Shown: positions 15,739 through 24,603, counted from the first letter of the stretch. The stretch is 64,000 nucleotides of DNA from Alcanivorax profundi (GCF_003597125.1 NZ_QYYA01000003.1:1-64000); one strand, 5' to 3'. The notes: generated from the sequence alone by a model not told the origin. A program made the numbers and translations.

Positions 15739-17025
15739 TTATCCGATGTGTGCGGGATGGTTTTTATCCGGCTGGATAATGCCGTGTTCGCGTTCGCCGA
15801 AGACCGCCTTCATGCGATAGATCTGCTGCTCCCGGCCATTCTTCTCCAGCGTGCGTTTGTCTGCCCGGCTTGCCCGTTGATACACGCCGCGGGCAATCCG
15901 TAGCGGTGTGGTCATGGCCGGATACCAGGGCAACACCCATGCGGGCAGGCCCAATGCGCTCATCTGTTCGCGGGACAGGAACAGACGTGTCAGGCTCAGG
16001 TGCGAGTGGTATTCGTATTTCAGGTACAGCTTGTGTAAGCGCGGGAATGTATTTTTCCAGGGGTAGATGCGGTCAAAGGGTTCTTTGGACAACGCCTCGC
16101 CCAGTTCCTTGCTGGTCCAGTCGGGGCGGGACTGGGTGGCCTGGGTGTGACGCAGCAGGCGGAAGCCTTCCATCTCGGAATCCACCAGCCACTTTTCTTC
16201 CACACCCATCAGCCAGCCGGCGTATTTCCACAGGTGCATCACGGCACGGGACTCGTGTGGCGTGATGATGACACCACCCAGCCGCACGCCGAGTAGCAGC
16301 ACGGAACCGAACGCCAGATAGGTGGCAACCATGTCAGTCTGGTTGGCCGGGATGCCCCACTCATTGTTGTCCCATTCCTTTCGGGTTTGCAGATGGCGGC
16401 GCACCATGGAATGCACCCAGCGCACATGCAGGGTATTGATAAAGCCTTCGCCGAAGCGTTCCATGCCGCCATGTTCGGTGCAGTCCATCCACCACTTGAG
16501 GGTTTCACCGGTACGCTGGGACGCCCCCTTGTTGAGTGCACCGGTAGCCACCAGGGCATGATTGAAACCGCTGAGCAGGTAGCCCACCATCAGCGCCTGG
16601 TCGCGCATGATGTAGAGACCAAACTCGCCCAGACTCTGCACGACGCCAACACCTTCTTCCAGTAACTCGCGGTCCAGCCAGTCAGGATCGCGGTCCACCA
16701 GAGCAAAGAAATCCTTGAGGGGCTGTGGGGCATTGTCCACGGCGTCGATGCCTTCCTTGACGGCCTTGTCATACATGCCGCGGCGCTCGCGGGCATTGCC
16801 TTCCATGATCCAGTCCAGCAGGGTATCCATGGGCTCGTCGCCTTGCCACAGGGCATCCACCAGCTGGTCGTAACGTTCCCGGGTGGGCGCCAGTTGTTTG
16901 CCAAACACCATCTTCTGCAAGCGTGGCAGTTTCTGGGTGATCTCAAAGGGGCGCACCCGGGTTGGTGCAGGTCTGGCGCCGGTGTGGTTGTTGGATGTGT
17001 TCATCACGGTTGGGGCCTTGGCCAT
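15739..17025 (-). CDS. DUF2236 / MpaB-like oxygenase-family protein
   Basis: Member of the DUF2236 family, which includes the latex-clearing (Lcp) rubber oxygenases and fungal MpaB. These are all-helical proteins, heme-dependent where studied. 428 aa from ATG 17025, preceded by GAGGA; an upstream in-frame ATG at 17076 lies in the operator region. Family-like segments: WIMEGNARERRGMYDKAVKE, YIMRDQALMVGYLLSGFNHALV, the ETLKWW...GGMERFGEGF stretch, RVHSMVRRHL-like VRWVHSMVRRHLQTR, and HESRAVMHLWKYAGWLMGVE. Conserved histidines and arginines there could bind heme. Divergent from a TetR regulator with a 22-bp palindrome between them, so probably induced by a small ligand. Substrate unknown. Confidence 0.82.
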   Translation of the reverse strand: MAKAPTVMNTSNNHTGARPAPTRVRPFEITQKLPRLQKMVFGKQLAPTRERYDQLVDALWQGDEPMDTLLDWIMEGNARERRGMYDKAVKEGIDAVDNAPQPLKDFFALVDRDPDWLDRELLEEGVGVVQSLGEFGLYIMRDQALMVGYLLSGFNHALVATGALNKGASQRTGETLKWWMDCTEHGGMERFGEGFINTLHVRWVHSMVRRHLQTRKEWDNNEWGIPANQTDMVATYLAFGSVLLLGVRLGGVIITPHESRAVMHLWKYAGWLMGVEEKWLVDSEMEGFRLLRHTQATQSRPDWTSKELGEALSKEPFDRIYPWKNTFPRLHKLYLKYEYHSHLSLTRLFLSREQMSALGLPAWVLPWYPAMTTPLRIARGVYQRASRADKRTLEKNGREQQIYRMKAVFGEREHGIIQPDKNHPAHIG

Positions 17026-17065
17026 GCAGGAAGTCCTCGCCTGAATTTCGGTATGGGAGTAAGCT

Positions 17066-17087
17066 AATTCAAGCAATTACTTGAATT
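17066..17087. promoter_or_regulatory. 22-bp palindromic operator between DUF2236 gene and tetR
   Basis: AATTCAAG (17066-17073) and CTTGAATT (17080-17087) are perfect inverted half-sites around CAATTA. The palindrome lies 41 bp from the DUF2236 start and 21 bp from the tetR start, the classic position for an autoregulating TetR protein controlling a divergent gene. Confidence 0.7.
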
Positions 17088-17108
17088 CAACTTGCGTTTG
17101 AGGATGGC

Positions 17109-17723
17109 ATGCGCCGACAGCCGAAACAGCGCCGTTCCCGGGAGATGGTGGACCGTATTCTCGAGGCGGCGGCTGCCACCCTGGTAGAGCGGGGCCTGGA
17201 ATACACCACCACCAATCACATCGCCGATCAGGCGGGGGTCAACATTGCCTCGCTGTACCACTACTTCACCAACAAGGAAGAGATCGTTGCAGCGGTTCTG
17301 GAGTGGCAGGCGCGTAAACTGATGGAAGGATTCACCCGGCAGCAAGTCGAGCTGGATCTGGCGCGGTTGCCGTTACCGGTGCTGGTGCAGACGGCGTTGA
17401 TGTTCACCCTGCAGACCCTGCGCGCCGATCCGGTGGTACGGGAACTGGCCAAGCACTGGAACCAGTTGTCCCCCCAGTACGCCATGTCTCTGCTGGAGCA
17501 GCAGTTGCTGGACATCGCCATGACCTGGTTCCGGGCCAATTATCGCGACTACCCGTTGGAGGATCTCCACGTGCGGCTGTTCGTGCTGATCAATTCGTCC
17601 ATGGCCACGCTGGCGCGCTACCTGGCCACACCGCCGTCCATGGTGATGGTCAAGGATGCCCAGATCGTGGCGGTGATGACGGACATGATTGTGAAGACGC
17701 TAACGCCAGAGGGGGAGGGCTGA
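17109..17723 (+). CDS. TetR-family transcriptional regulator
   Basis: 204 aa. N-terminal HTH: RRSREMVDRILEAAAATLVE, YTTTNHIADQAGVNIASLYHYFTNKEEI, which is the canonical TetR DNA-binding pattern with the recognition helix IASLYHYF. The C-terminal ligand-binding region is variable and its effector is unknown. Divergent from the DUF2236 gene with a strong palindrome between them, so most likely its repressor and its own. Downstream is a convergent second TetR gene (95-bp gap containing an ACTGGTC/GACCAGT hairpin at 17760-17781). Confidence 0.9.
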   Translation: MRRQPKQRRSREMVDRILEAAAATLVERGLEYTTTNHIADQAGVNIASLYHYFTNKEEIVAAVLEWQARKLMEGFTRQQVELDLARLPLPVLVQTALMFTLQTLRADPVVRELAKHWNQLSPQYAMSLLEQQLLDIAMTWFRANYRDYPLEDLHVRLFVLINSSMATLARYLATPPSMVMVKDAQIVAVMTDMIVKTLTPEGEG

Positions 17724-17817
17724 GGCAGGTGTGGCGAGAATGGTCGGAAGTCAGAAGTCACTGGTCGGACGTCAGACCAGTCCAGCCCCGCCCCTGCTCC
17801 CCAACGCAGAAACGCCC

Positions 17818-18495
17818 TCATCCCTTACCACCCTGCGATCTTTCATCCAGTCGTCGCTGAGTCAGATTGATGGCGCTATCGCCCACGGCGACCCAGAAAT
17901 GCGCCACGTCTTCCACCAGTTCATCCAGCGACACCTCAAGGTTTCCGTCCAGCCAGCTCACCACGATCTCGATGGTGCCGCCGATCAGCATGGCGGAACC
18001 CACCTTGGCAATAACGTGGGGCTCGTCGGCCTGGTGATACTCGATACTGAAGGCCGACAAGGTCTGCGCCAGTGTCTTGATGACGTCCTGCCGGTGCTTC
18101 AACGCACCGGGATTATCGTTGGCCAGACTGAACAGAATGCGTGCCCGCCGAGGATCGTCCACGAGCCATCCGATACTGGCGCGTAACGCCTGGGTGGCCA
18201 GTGGCAATGTCTCCTTGCCTTCCTGCAAACCTGAAAACACCGCGCTCTGCCCCACCTGAACCAGCTGGCCGGTCAGGTCGTTGATCAAGGCCGCGGCGAG
18301 CGCATCGAGATCCTTGAAGCTCTCGTAGAAATAGCGCTTGTTCAGGCCCGCATCCTGGCAGAGCTGGTGGATGGACAGCCCCTTCCAGCCGCTCTCCGAG
18401 GCTTTTACGAAGGCGGTATCCAGCAGGGTCTGACGGCGATTCTGAACTCGGGTGGCGGCGGATTCGCCAAGAAAAGGGCGTTTGGGATGTGACAT
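17818..18495 (-). CDS. TetR-family transcriptional regulator
   Basis: 225 aa. HTH region: RVQNRRQTLLDTAFVKASE, LSIHQLCQDAGLNKRYFYESFKDLDAL, with the KRYFYESF recognition helix. The C-terminal domain is of the TetR_C type with no readable effector. Divergent from the unknown protein / SDR pair starting at 18648; the 20-bp palindrome at 18587-18606 overlapping that promoter is the probable operator. The two TetR genes are convergent and belong to separate modules. Confidence 0.88.
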   Translation of the reverse strand: MSHPKRPFLGESAATRVQNRRQTLLDTAFVKASESGWKGLSIHQLCQDAGLNKRYFYESFKDLDALAAALINDLTGQLVQVGQSAVFSGLQEGKETLPLATQALRASIGWLVDDPRRARILFSLANDNPGALKHRQDVIKTLAQTLSAFSIEYHQADEPHVIAKVGSAMLIGGTIEIVVSWLDGNLEVSLDELVEDVAHFWVAVGDSAINLTQRRLDERSQGGKG

Positions 18496-18557
18496 GGGGG
18501 TGGCCTGGCTCCGATGTGCTCATCTTATAAAGCGAACGTCTGGCCCTCAAGGCGGTG

Positions 18558-18606
18558 TTGACTCGCTGAAGCGCCTGAATCTAATATTGGTACAGGTCTG
18601 TACCAA
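18558..18606 (+). promoter_or_regulatory. Promoter and perfect 20-bp operator for the 18648 gene pair
   Basis: -35 TTGACT (18558-18563) and -10 TAATAT (18582-18587), 18-bp spacer. TTGGTACAGGTCTGTACCAA (18587-18606), a perfect 9+2+9 palindrome, begins at the end of the -10 and covers the transcription start. A bound repressor would block the promoter. The divergent TetR gene is the obvious candidate regulator. Confidence 0.72.
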
Positions 18607-18647
18607 AAAAAATTTTGCGCAACATCGTCATCGTGATGGAGAAAAGT

Positions 18648-19304
18648 ATGAGCGTGGCAGTCACAACCCGGGCATCGAAAGTGCCGATATCGGATCAGGC
18701 ATATGTGGACAGCCTGAGGAAGATGCATGTAACACAACCGTCCAAGGCAAAGGCGCTGGCCTGGGAACTGTTTCAGGAATTGCAGAAACCGGCCCAGCAA
18801 TACCGTCTGGCCGGCGTGTTTGCAGAAGGCTCGGCGCCGGAGTCTCCGGACGGGGATTGTGAAGGAATCAACATGAACCTGTACGGCAACCCGGTGCTCA
18901 GAGGGCTGGATTATTTGATTCGACTCGGCCGGATGCTGGGCGGTATGGGTTGGGCGGGAAAAACCTTCAATACCGACGGCACGGGTTATAACCGCCTAAC
19001 GGGCAGCACAAAAATAGCCGCCATGGCGGTGATGCCGCACTACAAGTTGCGCAAGATCAATGGTGAACTTATCGGGTTCGATTTTTACCACTGCATTGAT
19101 AATTCTCCTGTGGCGCCCAACATTCCGGTGCGATCTCTCAACTACGCATCGCCCGAGCACAACAACCCGCTGATCCTGCCCAAAACCCGTGATGAAATCG
19201 TCGAGATTGTTCCGGATGTGTTTTTGGGGCGCGTGCTGATCCGCGATGACTTTGGCTGGAATCTGTCCGGCTACTTTGGTCTGCGCTACCCCGTGGGAGG
19301 TTGA
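18648..19304 (+). CDS. Hypothetical protein, operator-controlled
   Basis: 218 aa from ATG 18648, preceded by GGAG with a 6-nt gap; the 11 upstream in-frame codons are unlikely to be used. No family recognised. Soluble, no signal peptide or membrane segment. Features: an N-terminal helical region (DSLRKMHVTQPSKAKALAWE), FAEGSAPESPDGDCEGINMN, a glycine-rich RLGRMLGGMGWAGKTFNTDG, and a C-terminal aromatic region ending GWNLSGYFGLRYPVGG. It lies 3 bp before the SDR gene, so the two are co-transcribed and co-regulated by the palindromic operator. The composition suggests a small ligand-binding fold, but function is unknown. Confidence 0.8.
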   Translation: MSVAVTTRASKVPISDQAYVDSLRKMHVTQPSKAKALAWELFQELQKPAQQYRLAGVFAEGSAPESPDGDCEGINMNLYGNPVLRGLDYLIRLGRMLGGMGWAGKTFNTDGTGYNRLTGSTKIAAMAVMPHYKLRKINGELIGFDFYHCIDNSPVAPNIPVRSLNYASPEHNNPLILPKTRDEIVEIVPDVFLGRVLIRDDFGWNLSGYFGLRYPVGG

Positions 19305-19307
19305 GTC

Positions 19308-20126
19308 ATGGCGATTAAACTGGACGGTGCGGTGGTGTGTGTCACCGGTGCGGCGCGGGGGATCGGCAAAGCAACGGCCAGCGCACTCGCCAAGCGTGGC
19401 GCCCGGGTGGTGCTGGGCGACATTGATGAGGTGGAAGTAAAAAAAGCGGCCAAGGCGATCGGTGGCGGTGCGCTTGGGGTAAAACTGGATGTGGCAGACC
19501 CCGCGTCTTTTTCCACCTTTCTGGCTGCGGCGAAAGACTTGGGGCCCATTGCCTTATTGGTGAATAACGCCGGCATCCAACGCACAGGACGCTTTATTGA
19601 TCAGACCCTGGAGAGCCAGCACAGGGAAATCGCCATCAATCTGGGTGGCGTGATTAACGGCATGCGGCTGGTGCTGCCGGACATGCTGGCGTCGGATTAC
19701 GGTCACATCGTCAATGTGGCGTCCATGTCTGCCAAAATGACGCTGCCAGGTGTGGCGGTCTACACCGCCAGCAAGTTTGGTGTGGCCAGCCTGTCCCGCT
19801 CTGTCCGTACCGAGATTGCGGATTCCCATGTCAGCATCACAACGGTGATGCCTTCGGCGGTACAGACGGAATTAACGGCAGGGTTGAATATTCGCGGTGT
19901 GCCCGCGGCCAAACCTGAGGCGGTGGCGGAAGAAATTGTGGCCTCTTGCGCCCATGGGAAATCGGAAATTACCGTGCCCCGCTGGTTGTCTCCGGTCTCT
20001 GCCATCGAAGAAGTGTTGCCAGAAAGCGTTGGTCGTTTTTTCAAAAAACTGGCCGGCGCGCAGAACCGCTTGCTCCATGATTCTGCTGCCTCCCGCGCGT
20101 ATCAGGATCGGGTTTCGAAGAATTGA
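19308..20126 (+). CDS. Short-chain dehydrogenase/reductase
   Basis: NAD(P)-dependent oxidoreductase, 272 aa. Classical SDR motifs: TGAARGIGKATA (cofactor), Asp of VVLGDID near residue 41 suggesting NAD preference, NNAG, catalytic Ser in VNVASMSAKM, and YTASKFG (Tyr, Lys). After the core a C-terminal extension (RWLSPVSAIEEVLPESVGRFFKKLAG) gives an amphipathic tail, as seen in SDRs acting on lipids or other hydrophobic substrates. Second gene of the operator-controlled pair with the unknown 18648 protein. Substrate unknown. Confidence 0.9.
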   Translation: MAIKLDGAVVCVTGAARGIGKATASALAKRGARVVLGDIDEVEVKKAAKAIGGGALGVKLDVADPASFSTFLAAAKDLGPIALLVNNAGIQRTGRFIDQTLESQHREIAINLGGVINGMRLVLPDMLASDYGHIVNVASMSAKMTLPGVAVYTASKFGVASLSRSVRTEIADSHVSITTVMPSAVQTELTAGLNIRGVPAAKPEAVAEEIVASCAHGKSEITVPRWLSPVSAIEEVLPESVGRFFKKLAGAQNRLLHDSAASRAYQDRVSKN

Positions 20127-20208
20127 TCCATTAGTGAAAAGGGCCGGGTAGTGCCACTGCTGTCCCACAGTGTCATGAAAGTCATGGGGAAGCGGAGGCG
20201 CTTTCTCT

Positions 20209-20283
20209 TGTGGGAGCTTGCTTGCAAGCGATGGAGACGGCGCGGAGGCCGAGGTTTATTCGCGTGCAAGCACGCTCCCACAG
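20209..20283. repeat. REP-type inverted pair
   Basis: Arms 20209-20230 (TTGTGGGAGCTTGCTTGCAA and following) and 20261-20283 (complement of the same head) are imperfect inverted copies of the family seen perfectly at 57873-57943. They sit between the SDR gene and the tRNA. The rest of the 20127-20348 gap shows no gene. Confidence 0.72.
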
Positions 20284-20348
20284 CCAGGCCTTGATGTTTT
20301 GGCGTCTCGCGTGCCGCATGTGATGCTATACACGTGAGGGAAAGAAAT

Positions 20349-20425
20349 TGGTGGGCCCACCAGGACTTGAACCTGGGACCAATCGATTATGAGTCGACTG
20401 CTCTAACCAACTGAGCTATAGGCCC
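20349..20425 (-). tRNA. tRNA with CAU anticodon, probably tRNA-Ile2 (alternative: elongator Met)
   Basis: 77 nt including an encoded CCA. Acceptor GGGCCTA pairs with TGGGCCC (one G-T wobble); the anticodon loop is CTCATAA. The anticodon stem context GTCGACTCATAATCGAT and the T-arm GGTTCAAGTCC resemble the lysidine-modified tRNA-Ile2 (ileX) more than elongator tRNA-Met (which usually has GGTTCGAATCC), so Ile2 is preferred. It lies only 21 bp beyond the rpoD terminator hairpin, on the same strand. Confidence 0.9.
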
Positions 20426-20446
20426 GGAGAAAACAGAGGGGCAATA

Positions 20447-20484
20447 AAATGCCGGCCGCCGATTATTCGGGGGCCGGCATTTTT
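20447..20484 (-). terminator. Intrinsic terminator of rpoD
   Basis: A 12-bp stem (AAAATGCCGGCC with GGCCGGCATTTT) closes a 14-base loop that can pair further (CCG/CGG), and is followed on the minus strand by TTTTATT. It lies 9 bp after the rpoD stop. A promoter-like pair for the downstream tRNA is nested inside it (20462-20490). Confidence 0.85.
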
Positions 20485-20490
20485 TTGCAA
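20462..20490 (-). promoter_or_regulatory. Candidate tRNA promoter inside the rpoD terminator
   Basis: Read on the minus strand: -35 TTGCAA (20490-20485), a 17-bp spacer, then -10 AATAAT (20467-20462), which falls in the loop of the rpoD terminator. The predicted start would be near 20455, about 30 nt before the tRNA 5' end. No other space for a promoter exists between the hairpin and the tRNA. Confidence 0.5.
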
Positions 20491-20493
20491 GGC

Positions 20494-22389
20494 TTACAGG
20501 TCGCCGTCCAGGAAGCTGCGCAGGTGTTCGCTGCGGCTCGGGTGGCGAAGCTTGCGCAGGGCCTTGGCTTCGATCTGACGGATACGCTCACGGGTCACGT
20601 CGAACTGCTTGCCCACTTCCTCAAGGGTGTGGTCGGTGTTCATGTCGATACCGAAGCGCATGCGCAGGACCTTGGCTTCACGGGCGGTGAGGTTGGCCAG
20701 CACTTCGCGGGTGGCTTCTTCCAGGCCCAGCGAAGTGGCGGAGTCCACCGGGGATTCCATGTTGCCGTCTTCGATAAAGTCGCCGAGGCTGGAATCTTCA
20801 TCGTCACCGATGGGGGTTTCCATGGAGATCGGCTCTTTGGCGATCTTCAGTACCTTGCGGACTTTGTCTTCCGGCATTTCCAGGCGCACGCCCAGTTCTT
20901 CCGGGGTCGGCTCGCGGCCCATTTCCTGCAGCATCTGACGCTGTACCCGGTTGATCTTGTTGATGGTCTCGATCATGTGTACCGGAATACGGATGGTGCG
21001 CGCCTGATCCGCGATGGAGCGGGTGATAGCCTGACGGATCCACCAGGTGGCGTAGGTAGAGAACTTGTAGCCACGACGGTATTCGAACTTGTCCACCGCT
21101 TTCATCAGGCCGATGTTGCCTTCCTGAATCAGGTCGAGGAACTGCAGGCCGCGGTTGGTGTATTTCTTGGCGATGGAAATTACCAGACGCAGGTTGGCTT
21201 CCACCATTTCTTTCTTGGCGCGGCGGGCTTTCGCTTCACCAATGGAGATGCGACGGTTGATTTCCTTGATGTCGCCAACCGGCAGACCGATCACTTCTTC
21301 AATGGTGATGATCTTGCGCTGGGCACGCTGAATGTCTTCTTTGACGACGCTCAGCTTGTCGGCAATGGCTTTGCCTTTTTTGGTCTTGAGCTGGGTGTCT
21401 ACCCAGCCCATGTCGGTTTCATTGCCCGGGAACTGCTTGATGAAATCCTTGCGATCCATGCCGCCGCGGCGGATGGCGCTGCTCATGATCTGACGCTCGA
21501 ACTTGCGCACCAGATCCAGGTTGTTGCGTGCACCGACCAGCATTTCGTCATAGATGCGTGGCACCAGCTTGAACAGGGTGAAGTGTTCAGCCAGGGCTTC
21601 GAGAGCCTTGGCGGAGCTGGCGTGGTCGCGGCCGTTGCGCTTCAGGGAACGCTCGGCTTTTTCGTGCAGCTTTTTCAGCAGCTCGAAACGCTCGGCAGCC
21701 AGTACCGGATCGAGGCCGCCTTCATCTTCATCGGAATCATCGTCGTCGTTGCTGTCGTTGTCGTCAGCATCGTCGTCTTCTTCTTCCTTGTTCTTTTCCT
21801 GTTCCTTCTTGGCTTTTTCCGCGAAGGTAGGTTCCTTGTTGGCGTTGGTGGCAGCTGCCCCATCGTCATTGGGATCCAGGTAACCGGCAATGATGTCGGT
21901 CAGCTTGCGTTCTTCGTTTTCCACGCGGGCGTATTCGTCGATCAGCATGTCGACGGCACCGGGCCAGAAGGCCAGGGCGTGCATTACTTCGCGGGTGCCT
22001 TCTTCGATGCGCTTGGCGATTTCAATTTCGCCTTCGCGGGTCAGCAGCTCCACGGTGCCCATTTCACGCATGTACATGCGCACCGGGTCGGTGGTGCGGC
22101 CGGGTTCGCTTTCTACGGAAGCGAGTACCGCGGCAGCTTCTTCAGCGGCAACCTCATCGGTGCTGTCGGCACTTTCATCGATCATCAACTGGTCGGCGTC
22201 GGAGGCCTTTTCGACCACGGTGATGCCCATGTCGTTGATCATCTGAATGATGTCTTCCACCTGGTCGGTGTCGGTAATGGACTCCGGCAGATGGTCATTC
22301 ACTTCGGCGTAGGTCAGGTAACCCTGTTCCTTGCCGAGGGCAATCAACTGCTTCAGCTGGGATTGCTGCTGCTGCTTCTGACTTGTCAT
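20494..22389 (-). CDS. rpoD: RNA polymerase primary sigma factor RpoD (sigma 70)
   Basis: Housekeeping sigma factor directing RNA polymerase to -10/-35 promoters. 631 aa. Region 1.1 at the start ([20 protein letters not shown]). An acidic stretch around residues 185-215, rich in E and D, lies in the non-conserved region after 1.2, as in Pseudomonas RpoD. Region 2 has [20 protein letters not shown]; region 3 follows; region 4 has [20 protein letters not shown] and [20 protein letters not shown]. Last gene of the rpsU-yqeY-dnaG-rpoD block. A promoter-like TATAAT in the 297-bp gap upstream suggests extra, independent expression. Confidence 0.99.
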   Translation of the reverse strand: MTSQKQQQQSQLKQLIALGKEQGYLTYAEVNDHLPESITDTDQVEDIIQMINDMGITVVEKASDADQLMIDESADSTDEVAAEEAAAVLASVESEPGRTTDPVRMYMREMGTVELLTREGEIEIAKRIEEGTREVMHALAFWPGAVDMLIDEYARVENEERKLTDIIAGYLDPNDDGAAATNANKEPTFAEKAKKEQEKNKEEEDDDADDNDSNDDDDSDEDEGGLDPVLAAERFELLKKLHEKAERSLKRNGRDHASSAKALEALAEHFTLFKLVPRIYDEMLVGARNNLDLVRKFERQIMSSAIRRGGMDRKDFIKQFPGNETDMGWVDTQLKTKKGKAIADKLSVVKEDIQRAQRKIITIEEVIGLPVGDIKEINRRISIGEAKARRAKKEMVEANLRLVISIAKKYTNRGLQFLDLIQEGNIGLMKAVDKFEYRRGYKFSTYATWWIRQAITRSIADQARTIRIPVHMIETINKINRVQRQMLQEMGREPTPEELGVRLEMPEDKVRKVLKIAKEPISMETPIGDDEDSSLGDFIEDGNMESPVDSATSLGLEEATREVLANLTAREAKVLRMRFGIDMNTDHTLEEVGKQFDVTRERIRQIEAKALRKLRHPSRSEHLRSFLDGDL

Positions 22390-22475
22390 GCAATTAAGCC
22401 CGTCTCGTCGTGCTGAATGGCCCGCCGCTCCCTGCGGGGTGCCTCCAGCGTGATGGTGGCGTGGGAAAACGGCGT

Positions 22476-22504
22476 ATTATACCGGGAGATGGGGGTTACG
22501 GCCA
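22476..22504 (-). promoter_or_regulatory. Candidate rpoD promoter in the dnaG-rpoD gap
   Basis: On the minus strand a perfect TATAAT (22481-22476) is preceded at 17 bp by a poor -35 (TGGCCG). The 22390-22686 gap also contains GTTAACAGTGAATAGTTAAC near 22536, a short motif repeated in part at 24659-24674. No ORF was found in this gap. Confidence 0.4.
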
Positions 22505-22686
22505 GTAATTGCAAGGGCTGGAGACAGTGAACCGTTAACAGTGAATAGTTAACAGTTGATTGAAAATCAAAGGCTTGTACTGCGGGAGGGGGCTCCGCGG
22601 TGCCGGGGAGAGGTTGGAAGGCGGTGATCCTGAGGGCCGGCCATGCTCCTTTCCTCCAAATTTGTGATTCACCCTTTTCAGGGCCG

Positions 22687-24603
22687 CTAGTGGAAGGGCT
22701 TGCGGGCGTGCTGGCGGGCTTCGGCCAGGGCTTTGTGCAGTTCCTGCCAGTGTGAGGCGTCGGGGATGCCGGCTTGTTCGACCTCTGCCAGCGCCGCTTC
22801 GAGTCGGGCCACTTCCAGCTGAGAGAGGGCGTCCTGCCACAATCGGGTCGCCATGGCTTCTTCCATGGGCGGTTTGAGGCTGGCCTTGAGCAACCTTGCC
22901 ATGGTTTCGCCCTGTTCCAGGGCCATGAGTGCGCCCAGCAAGGCCGCAGGGCGATGGTTCTGGCGGCACAGACCCGCGACCTGGATCAGCAAATCAATGT
23001 GCGGGATGGGGAGTTGCTCAACCCCGTCGGGCAGCGGCTGTGCTTCGATGAGTTGCGGGTAGTCCAGCAGTACCAGCACCAGGCGTTCCACCATGGTCAG
23101 CGGTCCCTTGCGGCGGCTGCTGGTGTGACGAGGTGAGTGCCCCAGATCCTCCATGGGAGGCAGGTCATCTGCAGGGTAGAACGCGTCTTGCTCTGGTGGC
23201 GGAATGGCATCGCCCCACTCGGCGGGAGGGGGTTCCTCGCCCCAGCTCTGCTGGGTGGCTTGCGGGCGTGGCGTGGGGGCTGCCGGGGTCGGTTCCGGCT
23301 TGGCCGGTTTGAGCTGACTGAGCGATTCCTTGTCCAGCCGGGTGAGGCGGGCCAGTTCTTCTGTCAGCAGGGCGCGATAAACCGGGCCGGCCGGCTTGTC
23401 GAGATAGGGCAGGGCGAGCCGCGCCAGTCGTGCCCGGCCATCCACGGTATTCAGGTCCAGCCCTTCGGAGAGGTGGCGGAACAGGTAGGTGGACAGGGTA
23501 TCGGCCTGGTCGGTGAGTGCGCGCAAGGCTTCGGGGCCCTGGGCTCTGACCAGGGTGTCAGGATCTTCGCCGTCGGGAAGGAACAGGAAGCGGACCTGCT
23601 TGCCGTCGTCCAGGGCCGGGAGCAAGGATTCCAGCGCCCGCCAGGCGGCGCGTACCCCGGCCTTGTCGCCGTCGAAGCAGAGGATGACCTCGTTGACCTG
23701 TCGGAACAGTTTGCGGGCATGATCTTCGGTGGTGGCGGTGCCCAGGGTGGCTACCACATTGGGCACGCCGTGCTGGGTCAGGGCGATCACATCCATGTAG
23801 CCTTCCACCACATAGAGGCGATCGCTGCGGTCGCGGCTCTGGCGCCATTCCCACAGGCCGTAAAGCTCCTGGCCCTTGTGAAAGACCGGGGTTTCCGGGC
23901 TATTCAAATATTTGGGTTTGCCGTCGCCCAGCACCCGGCCACCGAAGCCGATGGTGCGGCCACGGCTGTCACGGATAGGGAAGATGATGCGGTCGCGAAA
24001 TTTGTCGTACACCCGGCCGGTGTCTTCACGGCGAACCAGTAGTCCGGCGGTCAGGGCCTGCTCCAGTGCGGACTCGGTGAGCGACAGGCCATTGATCAGG
24101 TTGTCGTAACCGGGCGGGGCGAAGCCTATCGCGAATTTCTTAGCGATCTCGCCACTCAGGCCACGATTTTTCAGATAGCTGACGGCCTTTTGCTTTTCCG
24201 GGGCCTGGCGAAGCTGCTGGCTGTAAAAACGCTCGGCGCGGCTCAGCAGGTCGTAAAGGGACTGCAGGCGGTCCTTGCGTTGTTTGTCTGCTGCGGTTTC
24301 CGGCCGGCTTTCCGGCACTTCCATGCCCGCCCGGCTGGCCAGCTGCTTGACGGCCTCCGGGAAGTTCATGTGCTCGTATTCCATCAGAAAGCCCACCGCA
24401 TTGCCGGACGCTCCGCAGCCAAAACAGTAGTAGAACTGTTTGTCCGGGGCGACGGTGAACGAGGGGGTTTTTTCCTGATGGAACGGGCAGCAGGCGCTGT
24501 AATTGCGTCCGGTTTTTTTCAATGGCACACGGGCATCGATCAGTTCTACCAGATCGGTGCGAGCCAACAGGTCCTGAATGAAATTATCCGGTATTCGCGC
24601 CAT
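22687..24603 (-). CDS. dnaG: DNA primase DnaG
   Basis: Makes RNA primers at the replication fork. 638 aa. N-terminal CHC2 zinc domain (YSACCPFHQEKTPSF and YYCFGCGASGNA), then the TOPRIM core with VVEGYMDVIALTQHG and CFDGDKAGVRAAWR, and a C-terminal helicase-binding domain (ALLDYPQ-like LVLLDYPQLIEAQ). A proline-rich linker with PEPTPAAPTPRP separates core and C-terminal domain. Part of the conserved rpsU-yqeY-dnaG-rpoD gene order; 108 bp after yqeY. Confidence 0.99.
   Translation of the reverse strand: MARIPDNFIQDLLARTDLVELIDARVPLKKTGRNYSACCPFHQEKTPSFTVAPDKQFYYCFGCGASGNAVGFLMEYEHMNFPEAVKQLASRAGMEVPESRPETAADKQRKDRLQSLYDLLSRAERFYSQQLRQAPEKQKAVSYLKNRGLSGEIAKKFAIGFAPPGYDNLINGLSLTESALEQALTAGLLVRREDTGRVYDKFRDRIIFPIRDSRGRTIGFGGRVLGDGKPKYLNSPETPVFHKGQELYGLWEWRQSRDRSDRLYVVEGYMDVIALTQHGVPNVVATLGTATTEDHARKLFRQVNEVILCFDGDKAGVRAAWRALESLLPALDDGKQVRFLFLPDGEDPDTLVRAQGPEALRALTDQADTLSTYLFRHLSEGLDLNTVDGRARLARLALPYLDKPAGPVYRALLTEELARLTRLDKESLSQLKPAKPEPTPAAPTPRPQATQQSWGEEPPPAEWGDAIPPPEQDAFYPADDLPPMEDLGHSPRHTSSRRKGPLTMVERLVLVLLDYPQLIEAQPLPDGVEQLPIPHIDLLIQVAGLCRQNHRPAALLGALMALEQGETMARLLKASLKPPMEEAMATRLWQDALSQLEVARLEAALAEVEQAGIPDASHWQELHKALAEARQHARKPFH

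Noticed and set aside
20449-22416. A 655-codon open frame antisense to rpoD
   Set aside because: It lies entirely over rpoD on the opposite strand, has no ribosome-binding site of its own, and its residues (long runs of F, G, V, H) mirror the complement of normal rpoD codons. A GC-rich reading-frame shadow.
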